Made by a program: the position numbers and the translations under genes. From IMG/VR virus record IMGVR_UViG_3300032316_000758, positions 1-24,638 of that record: a stretch of 24,638 bases of DNA; one strand, written 5' to 3'. Shown here one piece after another: positions 1 to 5,798 of the stretch. This stretch comes from a virus. The notes under the pieces are model-generated. The model did no database searches. It was not told the origin of the DNA and worked only from the letters and a program-made list of their open reading frames with translations. How positions within the stretch are numbered: position 1 is the stretch's first letter; every line of letters begins with the position of its first letter.

Positions 1-95
1 CCTAATCCTTCAGCATGCGTAGCATACGCGGGCCTCATACCCTCATTTATGCGTTTGCATATCTTAGCAACACGCTCTTTTGTGACTTTAGCCAT
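1..95 (-). CDS. Partial small protein, N-terminus only
   Basis: An open frame begins with ATG at position 95 and reads to the left edge of the window without a stop. The 31 visible residues begin MAKVTKERVAKICKRINEG and are basic, with a helical look. The start has the same upstream context as the next gene (an AATTAAT-rich leader ending in 'aaaaaccaat' shortly before ATG), which supports it. The fragment is too short to assign a family. It lies downstream of the gene ending at 193 and reads the same way. Confidence 0.5.
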   Translation of the reverse strand, partial: MAKVTKERVAKICKRINEGMRPAYATHAEGL

Positions 96-140
96 TCTAT
101 TGGTTTTTAATTGATATTAATTGAATACCCTAACTACAAA

Positions 141-162
141 GCAGGAGAATTGACACTCCTGC
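141..162 (-). terminator. Hairpin after the 255-residue gene, possible terminator
   Basis: A perfect 7-bp stem (gcaggag / ctcctgc) encloses an 8-base loop about 30 bases past the stop of the gene ending at 193. On the minus strand it is followed only by a short CTTTG, so the U-tract is weak. Confidence 0.35.
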
Positions 163-192
163 AATGTATTAGGTCTTATCTACCTCCCACCC

Positions 193-960
193 TTAAAACG
201 AATAAAGTGGTAACCACTCCTGTCTAATAACTTCTATTTCTTTTTCCCATTCAATGCGTTTACTAGTAGTAGTAGAAAGGTCCCAATTAAAATCTATTTT
301 TCTATTGAGCATCCTTGCATATTTTACAAGATCTAGCATTATCCAAGAAAAACCACCATGATTAGATAATTTATCTAATACAACATTAACATCTTGAGCA
401 ACATCTACATAGTCAGCTAATGATTGAACACGATTGTTAGTAGTTGCTGTATAAATCATTAACCTAGTAACATCAACATCATAGTTACGAAGTATCGGGT
501 TACTATTCATAATACTTTTGAGTAATTCAGTAGTATTAGTAATTTTACCTTTCAATACTTTAACAAACACAGAGTTGGTGGCACTAATTTTTATACCGTT
601 AGGTTCTTTTATAAACCATTCAGCATCAAAGTACTTGCACATATCTTCATATATCTGAGGAGCAGCAAACATAACCTGTTTACCAAACCACCACTTAAAC
701 TTCTTAGTAACCTTCTCATAGGTACAACCTACACTTGAAACATTCTTAAGGTATATACCTGTCTTTGCATTCCACTTAGGAGTATGAGAAGTTTGGGCCC
801 AATACACATGAGTATCGGTTTCCATCCTACTAACATCTTGATATGGATATACATCATTACCAAAAAACTTGAATCTTTGCTCTGCAATTGGAGCATTTTT
901 AAGCGCTTCATACTTCATACGAGTAGGATGCACATCATCTTCAATATAACTTATTGTCAT
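193..960 (-). CDS. Hypothetical phage protein, 255 residues
   Basis: I do not recognise this protein. It is the longest gene of the leftward block and looks soluble: there is no signal peptide or membrane segment, and it is rich in aromatic residues (a KWWFGK patch near residue 90). The C-terminal third is acidic and helical and ends in LPLYSF. The ATG at 960 has an upstream leader nearly matching that of the partial gene at position 95, so both may use the same kind of initiation signal. It sits downstream of the lipoprotein gene at 993-1160, with a 32-base gap. No catalytic motif is evident. Confidence 0.75.
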   Translation of the reverse strand: MTISYIEDDVHPTRMKYEALKNAPIAEQRFKFFGNDVYPYQDVSRMETDTHVYWAQTSHTPKWNAKTGIYLKNVSSVGCTYEKVTKKFKWWFGKQVMFAAPQIYEDMCKYFDAEWFIKEPNGIKISATNSVFVKVLKGKITNTTELLKSIMNSNPILRNYDVDVTRLMIYTATTNNRVQSLADYVDVAQDVNVVLDKLSNHGGFSWIMLDLVKYARMLNRKIDFNWDLSTTTSKRIEWEKEIEVIRQEWLPLYSF

Positions 961-992
961 ACAATTGGTTTTTTAGTTGAAATTAATTTATC

Positions 993-1160
993 TTACCATT
1001 TATTGTGCTTCTTATAGCACTTACTAGGTTTAGCGTTATGAGACTTCTTATGGTGAGTCTTGTAGTCATACCCATTTTGAGTAGAACTACAAGATACCAT
1101 ACACGCCACTAACGTAATTAACACAAAGTACATTAAGATATAGGCATTGCTCTTCTTCAT
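993..1160 (-). CDS. Small lipoprotein, 55 residues
   Basis: The protein starts MKKSNAY, has a hydrophobic stretch over residues 8-22, and then two lipobox-like sites, LVAC (Cys20) and MVSC (Cys24), followed by a short basic His/Lys-rich tail. This is the layout of a signal-peptidase-II lipoprotein: a lipidated Cys anchored in a membrane with a 30-35 residue polar tail. Its ATG overlaps the TGA of the upstream gene (ATGA at 1157-1160), which implies translational coupling. Small phage lipoproteins can be outer-membrane spanins or superinfection-exclusion proteins. The sequence cannot decide between these, and a spanin would usually sit next to a lysis gene, none of which is recognised here. 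Confidence 0.7.
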   Translation of the reverse strand: MKKSNAYILMYFVLITLVACMVSCSSTQNGYDYKTHHKKSHNAKPSKCYKKHNKW

Positions 1161-1477
1161 ATATCAGCAGGATTAAATCCTTTAAACATATTTTTAAGCA
1201 TATCCGTATTGTCAATCAATTTCTCTTCATCTTCATTAAGACCACTTTTGTGATCTTTATACGCATCTAATGATAAACTAAACTTCTCCATTGCATCTAA
1301 GAAAACTTTTTGTGCTTCAATATACTCATCAACTGCTTGAGTAATAAAATTATGTGCAGCAAGATCTTTAAGCAATTGCTCTTTTTCTTGCTCTTGTTCA
1401 GCGTAATTAAACATTGTTGCTGAATTTAACTCGTCCATCATACGATGAAACTCTTCTGTGTTTTTTGTTTTACTCAT
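1157..1477 (-). CDS. Hypothetical coiled-coil protein, 106 residues
   Basis: This is an acidic, Glu/Lys-rich, almost entirely helical protein with likely coiled-coil segments (residues 20-95, including EQEQEKEQLLKDLAAHN). It has no Cys and no membrane segment. It overlaps its neighbours by ATGA on both sides (the 63-residue gene upstream at 1474-1477 and the lipoprotein downstream at 1157-1160), so the three are very probably one co-translated operon. I recognise no family. Confidence 0.7.
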   Translation of the reverse strand: MSKTKNTEEFHRMMDELNSATMFNYAEQEQEKEQLLKDLAAHNFITQAVDEYIEAQKVFLDAMEKFSLSLDAYKDHKSGLNEDEEKLIDNTDMLKNMFKGFNPADI

Positions 1478-1665
1478 TTTCCTATAACTAAATTAATATG
1501 TTGTTGTAAATCACCAAACATGATCTCAAGTTCACCAATACTCATATCATATATGGTATCGAACTCATAAGCATCAAGATTTCTACCAAATAGAAAGTTA
1601 ATGCCCTTATTTATATCCTCGATTAGCGTAACTTTTGTACGTCTATAATCCTGTGTCTCTACCAT
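1474..1665 (-). CDS. Hypothetical small protein, 63 residues
   Basis: A small acidic protein (MVETQDYRRTKVT...) with a central helical segment, FDTIYDMSIGELEIMFGDL. Its TGA overlaps the next ATG (ATGA at 1474-1477). It is the first gene after the structured non-coding stretch at 1705-1988 and lies about 40 bases beyond the hairpin there. Its function is unknown. Support comes from operon fit and the overlap rather than from homology. Confidence 0.6.
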   Translation of the reverse strand: MVETQDYRRTKVTLIEDINKGINFLFGRNLDAYEFDTIYDMSIGELEIMFGDLQQHINLVIGK

Positions 1666-1690
1666 CTTATAATTTTTAACTTAAATTTAT

Positions 1691-1726
1691 TTAAAATAAA
1701 AGAAGGGTACAAGTTTCCCTGTACCC
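1691..1726 (-). terminator. Terminator-like hairpin
   Basis: A perfect 7-bp stem (gggtaca 1705-1711 with tgtaccc 1720-1726) encloses an 8-base loop. On the minus strand it is followed by the U-rich run ttcttttatttt. It closes the non-coding stretch downstream of the gene ending at 1989. Confidence 0.6.
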
Positions 1727-1732
1727 TAACTT

Positions 1733-1986
1733 TTAATGTAATACTGCAATAGAACCAACCCTTCGTGATGACCTTGTTGCCACCTTTTAACAGTCCTGTT
1801 CATGCATAAACAACTACCCTTATTATAACTTTTTGAGGATTACAGGTAGATACTGCAGTATTATTATACATTACAATAGGGTCACTCTTCATGTTACAGT
1901 ATCTTAGTAACTTACTTTCAACCCTGCTTGTGCACAACAATCACCCGTGAGAACTTGTTATAGTTAGAGCCCGGTGAATACTGTAA
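1733..1986 (-). ncRNA. Candidate structured non-coding RNA between genes
   Basis: No credible gene lies between 1705 and 1988. Two large stems stand out. Stem A pairs 1893-1901 with 1978-1986 (ttacagtat / atactgtaa, 9 bp). Stem B pairs 1733-1747 with the end of a segment near 1855-1874 in two blocks (taatgta / tacatta and atactgca / tgcagtat), leaving a 5-base bulge. A terminator-like hairpin follows at 1691-1726. This suggests a transcribed RNA of about 280 bases, read with the minus-strand genes. There is no tRNA T-loop motif, and I match no known RNA family. Confidence 0.4.
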
Positions 1987-1988
1987 TG

Positions 1989-2201
1989 TTATAATTCATC
2001 TGGAGCCATACTATTAAAGTAATCCTCCATAAAATTCTCTACAATGCCGTCAATCCTATGAATATTATTCGTAGGGGTCCCTAATATCATTGCGTCATAG
2101 TAACTAATTACTTGAGCTATGCTATATCCTGGTAACAAAGAACCATCAAGTAAGTTAGTAAACTTCTCAATGGTCTTTATCTTGGCAAGGTCCCTAGTCA
2201 T
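1989..2201 (-). CDS. Hypothetical small protein, 70 residues
   Basis: A helical acidic protein (MTRDLAKIKTIEKFTNLL...) ending in MAPDEL. Its ATG overlaps the TAG of the upstream 52-residue gene (ATGACTAG at 2194-2201), which supports both as real, coupled genes. The stop codon is followed directly by the structured non-coding stretch. The family is not recognised. Confidence 0.6.
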   Translation of the reverse strand: MTRDLAKIKTIEKFTNLLDGSLLPGYSIAQVISYYDAMILGTPTNNIHRIDGIVENFMEDYFNSMAPDEL

Positions 2202-2352
2202 TTATACAAATGATTTGAGCATTAACACAATCTCGGTTCTTCCTAACTACAACCTCAAGGCAACTCCATGCCTCGGCCAATGTCATACGATCAGAGATAC
2301 TAGTTGTACCTCTATCATAATGACATATGTAAATCCAATTCTTTTCTTCCAT
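2194..2352 (-). CDS. Hypothetical small protein, 52 residues
   Basis: The frame runs from ATG at 2352 to TAG at 2194 and encodes a protein starting MEEKNWIYICHYDRG and ending QIICIND. It fills the gap between two other minus-strand genes exactly: one base separates it from the upstream stop (2354), and it overlaps the downstream start by 8 bases. It contains four Cys and no clear motif. The packing is the main support, as the length alone would be weak evidence. Confidence 0.55.
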   Translation of the reverse strand: MEEKNWIYICHYDRGTTSISDRMTLAEAWSCLEVVVRKNRDCVNAQIICIND

Positions 2353-2353
2353 T

Positions 2354-2725
2354 TTAGTCTAATAAAAGGTTACATAAATACTCTTTGTCTTGCGCATTGA
2401 TATTATTCTTTGCACACTCAGCGTCCACAATCTTATTGAATGCTGGATCACCCACTACATGTTTCAATTGTATACAACAATCAACATATACATTATACAA
2501 ATCAGGTCTTGTGTCTTTTAAGCAGGTATAATAACCACGCTCATAAGCCTTGACACGATTCTCAATCATCAGATGCTCAAACTCGGTGTCTATAACATCA
2601 TCTTCATACAACTCACAGTTATTACTTGATGTAACATTTGCGTTAAAATACAGGATACACAGAATTGTGCATATCCAAACTGACGAGGCTATTATCATGC
2701 CTATCAAAAAGGGTCTCTTCTCCAT
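2354..2725 (-). CDS. Small membrane-anchored protein, 123 residues
   Basis: An N-terminal hydrophobic helix (about residues 6-27, LIGMIIASSVWICTILCIL within it) follows the basic start MEKR and fits a signal anchor. The remainder is an acidic, Cys-containing soluble domain (seven Cys after the anchor), probably outside the cytoplasm if the anchor is oriented N-in. Cys pairs could form disulfides there. The start is preceded by 'taccaATG', the usual leader context in this window. No family is recognised. A role at the host envelope is an inference from topology only. Confidence 0.65.
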   Translation of the reverse strand: MEKRPFLIGMIIASSVWICTILCILYFNANVTSSNNCELYEDDVIDTEFEHLMIENRVKAYERGYYTCLKDTRPDLYNVYVDCCIQLKHVVGDPAFNKIVDAECAKNNINAQDKEYLCNLLLD

Positions 2726-2770
2726 TGGTATTGGGTATTAAGTTAAACATTTTAAAGATATAGAACAGCA

Positions 2771-2798
2771 CGGGGGAAAAATTCATCAAAAACCCCCG
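2771..2798 (-). terminator. G/C-clamped hairpin in the 2726-2807 gap
   Basis: A 6-bp stem (cggggg / cccccg) encloses a 16-base A/T-rich loop, between the 62-residue gene and the 123-residue gene. On the minus strand no U-tract follows the second arm directly, so it may be a terminator or simply an mRNA structure. Confidence 0.3.
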
Positions 2799-2807
2799 GC
2801 TTCCTAC

Positions 2808-2996
2808 CTATTCCAACTCACCTGGCTTTGCAAGGTTATCATCATACATAAAGACACCGGTCTCTATATACAATAACACTTCACCTTCACAAGCATACTC
2901 AATAACAGAACTCTCACTAGTATGTATGGTATACAAACCATCTACCTTCTCAACCTTACCGGTAAGAAGATAGATTAATAGGATAAACTTACTCAT
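2808..2996 (-). CDS. Hypothetical small protein, 62 residues
   Basis: The protein begins MSKFILLIYLLTG, a short hydrophobic start, followed by an acidic Glu/Tyr-rich body ending in AKPGELE. The ATG lies two bases after the stop of the upstream 57-residue gene (taactATG), consistent with one operon. No family is recognised. The hydrophobic start is too short to call a membrane helix with confidence. Confidence 0.5.
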   Translation of the reverse strand: MSKFILLIYLLTGKVEKVDGLYTIHTSESSVIEYACEGEVLLYIETGVFMYDDNLAKPGELE

Positions 2997-2998
2997 AG

Positions 2999-3172
2999 TT
3001 ATCCTTCGATAAGATAAAGTGACTCTTCAAACTTCTCGATAAACAAGAGTAACTCTTTTTCTTGATCAAAAAGCAAGTGGGCTTCACCATGCAAACCCGA
3101 CATAACAAAATTATGCTTTTGTTCTCGGATAATCTCTACAGCCTCTTTCAAAGACTTAATAACTTTATACAT
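2999..3172 (-). CDS. Hypothetical helical protein, 57 residues
   Basis: The frame runs from ATG at 3172 to TAA at 2999 and encodes MYKVIKSLKEAVEIIREQK... ending in LYLIEG, a charged, almost wholly helical protein. It overlaps the upstream gene by 8 bases and is followed after two bases by the next ATG. The position fills an otherwise empty gap in a tightly packed operon. Function unknown. Confidence 0.6.
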   Translation of the reverse strand: MYKVIKSLKEAVEIIREQKHNFVMSGLHGEAHLLFDQEKELLLFIEKFEESLYLIEG

Positions 3173-3458
3173 ACTCTTCTAGTTTAGTTAATATTCCTAC
3201 TGCTTCCCAAAATAAAACTTTACCCTGGGCTGATATCTTATCATACTTTAAGTCAAATACCTTAGAGGCCAATGACTTATCATGCTTAGATATACACACA
3301 ACAAACATGATAAAGTTATCTTCATCAATGTTGTCCAATAAACTCGGGTTATTAAGAGCCCGGTTACCCAACTCTTGGGCTTTCTCTTTTCCTATATACA
3401 TAGACATAAGTATTAAAGGGTTAAACACACTAATAACAAAAATAACTGTAGTGCACAT
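3165..3458 (-). CDS. Hypothetical protein with hydrophobic N-terminus, 97 residues
   Basis: Residues 3-21 are hydrophobic (TTVIFVISVFNPLILMSMY) and may be a signal anchor. The rest is a soluble helical domain. An internal Met at residue 18 or 20 could be the true start, which would remove the hydrophobic segment. I favour the first ATG because a purine-rich aggaag lies 9 bases upstream of it. It is the first gene after the 505-base non-coding stretch and leads the operon that runs to 2808. No family is recognised. Confidence 0.6.
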   Translation of the reverse strand: MCTTVIFVISVFNPLILMSMYIGKEKAQELGNRALNNPSLLDNIDEDNFIMFVVCISKHDKSLASKVFDLKYDKISAQGKVLFWEAVGILTKLEEYV

Positions 3459-3963
3459 TCCAATTATCTTCCTGTAAAGGATTAAGTAACTTGTAATGTG
3501 CTAACGATAAGGAGACTGTTTTACACCTTGTACTAGGGTAACCTTTTAGCTTCTTCATGAGACTCGTATTTTCTACAGCTGTATCACTCTGCATTCAATT
3601 GTAATAAGTTCAATAAGTTTCAGTATACTAGCGATTTTGTGTCTAAGAACTTAATCCTAACGCCTATTATCTTTTACCTATTACAACTGCTTACCCTTGT
3701 GAAGTAAGTTATGATGCATTAATACAAACAGTTATAATGTAAGTTTTCCCTTCGCTTTACTAGACTTTGGGTTAGCTAGTAACTCGACTTACATTACAAC
3801 TGTTGTGAGGACTTGTGCTCGCAAGCATCATTGTCCCTTTAGCTATCTAGTGCGCACATTTGCACACTATTAATCTACATAGTAGTTAAATACAAGGAAG
3901 TGAGAGGAGTGTGTTAACCTATTAAGCTAACACACTCATTCTCAATCACTTAAGTCCTGCGAC
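3459..3963 (-). ncRNA. 505-base gene-free stretch with a chain of hairpins; candidate non-coding RNA
   Basis: No convincing open frame lies here on either strand, but foldable elements follow one another. 3727-3744 pairs with 3787-3804 (18 positions, one G-U class change), enclosing a second stem 3757-3763 / 3776-3782 (ttactag / ctagtaa). 3809-3812 / 3833-3836 encloses 3816-3819 / 3824-3827. 3907-3916 / 3928-3937 is a perfect 10-bp stem just past the gene ending at 3964. Such long arms are unlikely by chance in ordinary spacer. The transcribed strand is probably minus, reading on from the 130-residue gene. No tRNA signature and no known riboswitch was recognised. Confidence 0.4.
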
Positions 3964-4356
3964 TTAAATGTTTCCTATACCAGTATTCACACTGGCAGCG
4001 GTATTGCTTGACACAACACTGCTAGTACTCTTACCCGCAACACTTGCAGCAATCTGTGCAGCCAATGCTTGGCCTAGATTACCACCAAACTGCTGCACCA
4101 TGGCGGCTTGCTTGTCCATTTCCGTGGTATCAGGATAGAATCCAGTACCTTCATGGTTAGCAACTAGAGGACATGCCTCACCAACATAGCGAGATGTGAA
4201 GAACAACGGGTTGCTCTTATCATCTTCCACAAGGTAACTACCCTGTGCATCGCGATAAGCATCTAATTCAGACGCGTTACCTTTCACGGTGTATACAAAC
4301 ACCAATTTTCCAGTTTGTTTTTTGCGATACTGGCGCGCGAAATTCAATGTAGTCAT
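3964..4356 (-). CDS. Conserved paralogous protein A, 130 residues
   Basis: Paralogue of the product of 4772-5179. Both begin with a beta-like segment ending in a basic (Q)RxYRK motif, then F-VYTV-G-A, then DAYRD/DNYRN, an EDDK-x-PLFFTxRY-GE block, NHxGT-xY--xxEMDKQAA, and a QxGGNLGQA-A-QIA helix near residues 92-107. This copy ends in a Ser/Thr/Ala-rich tail. The conserved layout suggests one compact fold plus a helical tail that may mediate oligomerisation. It resembles small abundant phage DNA-binding or virion-associated proteins in size and basic start, but I do not recognise a family. It has its own upstream region with a promoter-like TACTACTTAT. Confidence 0.8.
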   Translation of the reverse strand: MTTLNFARQYRKKQTGKLVFVYTVKGNASELDAYRDAQGSYLVEDDKSNPLFFTSRYVGEACPLVANHEGTGFYPDTTEMDKQAAMVQQFGGNLGQALAAQIAASVAGKSTSSVVSSNTAASVNTGIGNI

Positions 4357-4422
4357 AGTACTAATTGATTGGTTATTAATTGATTACAACACTAAAATAC
4401 TCGACAATTATCGAGGAACTCG

Positions 4423-4435
4423 ATAAGTAGTATAT
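4423..4435 (-). promoter_or_regulatory. TACTACTTAT promoter-like motif upstream of paralogue A
   Basis: On the minus strand this reads tatatactacttat. It matches elements before the genes starting at 5179 and 5443. GCTACGC lies 11 bases upstream of TACTACT here, with almost the same spacing as at 5179. It is 67 bases from the ATG. Confidence 0.4.
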
Positions 4436-4440
4436 AAGAA

Positions 4441-4550
4441 TTCGCGTAGCGAAAGTAGCGTAGCCAAGCGCGAAGCGCTTGCGAAGCGTAAAGCGAAGCG
4501 CGAAGCGCTGAGCGTGTATTAGCGCAGCGAGCGGAGCGAGCGTAGCATAT
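4441..4550. repeat. Dense AGCG / GCGAAGCG repeat tract
   Basis: About 110 bases are built from iterated agcg units (gcgtagcg, gcgaagcg, gcgcgaagcgct), strikingly GC-rich against AT-rich surroundings. Two copies form mini-hairpins with a GAA loop: aagcgc-gaa-gcgctt at 4466-4480 and agcgc-gaa-gcgct at 4497-4509. Related gcgtagc words recur at 5225-5231, 5490-5505 and near 5630. An open frame through the tract is a by-product of the repeat. Confidence 0.8.
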
Positions 4551-4675
4551 TTAGGATTCCAAGCATCTATAAACACTAACATGCTGGTACACAGTGTATT
4601 AGTGTTTATCACACCCGTGACCCATGTGTATATAGGAATCCAAGTTTCCTAAATATCCCATGTGCATATAAACAC
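4547..4675. repeat. Nested inverted and direct repeats between the paralogues
   Basis: An outer 10-bp inverted repeat (atatttagga 4547-4556 with tcctaaatat 4647-4656) encloses a perfect 11-bp inverted repeat (ataaacactaa 4569-4579 with ttagtgtttat 4599-4609). A 13-base direct repeat ccatgtgYatata occurs at 4622-4634 and 4658-4670, and ataaacac recurs at 4668-4675. Together with the adjoining AGCG tract, this fills the gene-free 4357-4771 stretch. It could be a replication origin, a recombination site or a structured leader RNA. Confidence 0.65.
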
Positions 4676-4726
4676 AATAGTACAATAGTATAGCGTTACT
4701 AAAAAAGTATATAGGAACTTGCAGAG

Positions 4727-4756
4727 CAAAAAAAAACTACTCCGAAGAGTAGTTTT
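4727..4756 (-). terminator. Intrinsic terminator with UUCG tetraloop
   Basis: A perfect 10-bp stem (aaaactactc 4733-4742 / gagtagtttt 4747-4756) is closed, on the minus strand, by C-UUCG-G, a very stable tetraloop, and followed by a run of U. It lies just past the stop of paralogue B at 4772. Confidence 0.85.
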
Positions 4757-4771
4757 CCCCACAACACAGCA

Positions 4772-5179
4772 TCAGATGCTGCCCAGTTCCTGAGAACTTG
4801 GCTGCGGCTGAGCCTGTGGTGTGCGTTGCCCTATGCCGGCTGCTTGGGAAGCAATTTGCATAGCAATTGCTTGACCCAAGTTGCCGCCATATTGGGCAAC
4901 AAGCGCTGCTTGCTTATCCATTTCGGAATTATCTACGTAGTAGTTAGTTCCAGAATGGTTAAGCGCTAAAACAGCGCGCTCACCCGCATATCTTGTAGTG
5001 AAGTATAAAGGCTGGCCTTTATCATCTTCACGCAAGAACGCGGAATTGAGGTTACGGTAATTGTCAACAGCGTCAGCTGTGCCAGTTACTGTGTAAACGA
5101 AAGTTACGCGTGCGGGTGCACCAGCAGTTTTTCCCGCCTTGCGGTAAGAACGCTGAAAGTTGATTGTTAAATTTTTCAT
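4772..5179 (-). CDS. Conserved paralogous protein B, 135 residues
   Basis: Paralogue of the protein at 3964-4356, sharing QRxYRKxGK, F-VYTV-G-AD, YRN, EDDKGQPLYFTTRYAGE, NHSGTNYYVDNSEMDKQAALV and YGGNLGQAIAMQIAS blocks, with a Gln/Pro-rich tail (PQAQPQPSSQELGSI). The frame stays open upstream to 5233, but I place the start at 5179, because MKNLTINFQRSYRK aligns with MTTLNFARQYRK of the paralogue and a promoter-like motif lies between. It is flanked by two strong minus-strand terminators, so it is a stand-alone transcription unit, as expected for a product needed in quantity. Function unknown. Confidence 0.85.
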   Translation of the reverse strand: MKNLTINFQRSYRKAGKTAGAPARVTFVYTVTGTADAVDNYRNLNSAFLREDDKGQPLYFTTRYAGERAVLALNHSGTNYYVDNSEMDKQAALVAQYGGNLGQAIAMQIASQAAGIGQRTPQAQPQPSSQELGSI

Positions 5180-5204
5180 AAAATTTGATAATTGATTTTC
5201 AATT

Positions 5205-5217
5205 ATGAGTAGTATTA
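5205..5217 (-). promoter_or_regulatory. TACTACTCAT promoter-like motif upstream of paralogue B
   Basis: On the minus strand this reads taatactactcat, 26 bases from the ATG at 5179. A GCTACGC box lies 10 bases upstream of TACTACT, matching the arrangement at 4423-4450. Confidence 0.4.
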
Positions 5218-5230
5218 TATTATTGCGTAG

Positions 5231-5260
5231 CAAAAAAAAAGAAATCGCCTAAGCGATTTC
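5231..5260 (-). terminator. Intrinsic terminator overlapping a stop codon
   Basis: An 8-bp stem (gaaatcgc 5241-5248 / gcgatttc 5253-5260) has the loop ctaa and, on the minus strand, a run of nine T. The TAG stop of the 64-residue gene (5249-5251) sits in the loop, so translation and termination are physically interlocked. Confidence 0.85.
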
Positions 5261-5443
5261 TACTTGCATTGTGAGTAACTCACGGTGCATTGCTGCAAGT
5301 TCAGTAAGATCTTTGCCCCAAAGATATTGCTTACTTGTAGCCGATTTAGGAAACTTTGTGTAAGCAAAGATCTCCTTAATCACTTGTTTTTTAGCGAGAT
5401 AGTGGTCATCATGACCAACTAGATTGATTAAAAACTTATTCAT
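5249..5443 (-). CDS. Hypothetical small protein, 64 residues
   Basis: The likely product is MNKFLINLVGHDDHYLAKK... ending in LLTMQVEIA, a basic, helical, His-containing protein. The frame continues upstream to 5671, but that extension runs through repeat-like DNA and is low-complexity in character. I chose the ATG at 5443 because the promoter-like TACTACTTAT lies 20 bases upstream, as for paralogue B. A terminator overlaps the stop. Function unknown. Confidence 0.6.
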   Translation of the reverse strand: MNKFLINLVGHDDHYLAKKQVIKEIFAYTKFPKSATSKQYLWGKDLTELAAMHRELLTMQVEIA

Positions 5444-5462
5444 AATATTAATATTATGAGGC

Positions 5463-5475
5463 ATAAGTAGTATTA
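5463..5475 (-). promoter_or_regulatory. TACTACTTAT promoter-like motif before the 64-residue gene
   Basis: On the minus strand this reads taatactacttat, 20 bases from the ATG at 5443. It is the third copy of the motif in this part of the window. Confidence 0.35.
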
Positions 5476-5751
5476 ACCTATTACTAATAGCGAGCGCAGC
5501 GAGCATGATAAGAACATGTAATATATGTAGGACAGCTGTGCCTTGTGCCAGCTGGTAGACATGTGATGCATGACCTTGCTCTGCATGACAACCCATGAGA
5601 TACGATAGTATCATGGCTAACACTTTTTTAGCGTAGCAAAAGTTTCTAGCCAGATTACCTAATAGGTGCAAACCGTTTGGGAATTCATGGGGGGTACCCC
5701 CCTAGCGATGATGAGCCGGGGGATTTTTTGTAGTATACCCCTCACATTGTC

Positions 5752-5798
5752 TCCTATACTATGAATACCCAAACCACATCCTTTCCTATACTATAAAT
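5752..5798. repeat. Direct repeat tcctatactatRaat, two copies 32 bases apart
   Basis: Copies start at 5752 and 5784 and differ at one of 15 positions. A related tagtata lies at 5731-5737. The spacing of about three helical turns suggests protein-binding sites or tandem minus-strand promoters. Confidence 0.5.

Noticed and set aside
2119-2400. 93-codon plus-strand frame across the minus-strand small genes
   Set aside because: It runs opposite to four overlapping minus-strand genes and has no promoter or family signal.
3459-3963. tRNA genes in the hairpin-rich stretches
   Set aside because: No GTTCRANNC T-loop or cloverleaf of the right size was found on either strand, so a different RNA type is favoured.
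4441-4550. CRISPR array
   Set aside because: Repeat units are 4-8 bases with no constant spacers. The 42-base fibre repeats are coding. No cas genes are present; the PD-(D/E)XK protein has the Cas4-type fold but sits in a packaging operon.
4376-4612. 78-codon frame through the AGCG tract
   Set aside because: Its composition follows the repeat (RFALRFTLRKRFALG), it has no leader or neighbours in register, and it lies across the repeats listed above.
5180-5233. Upstream extension of paralogue B
   Set aside because: The sequence is AT-rich and covers the promoter-like motif; alignment with paralogue A begins at the later Met.
5444-5671. N-terminal extension of the 64-residue protein
   Set aside because: It starts upstream of the promoter-like motif and its product has an unbalanced His/Leu/Cys composition; the internal ATG at 5443 has the expected leader.
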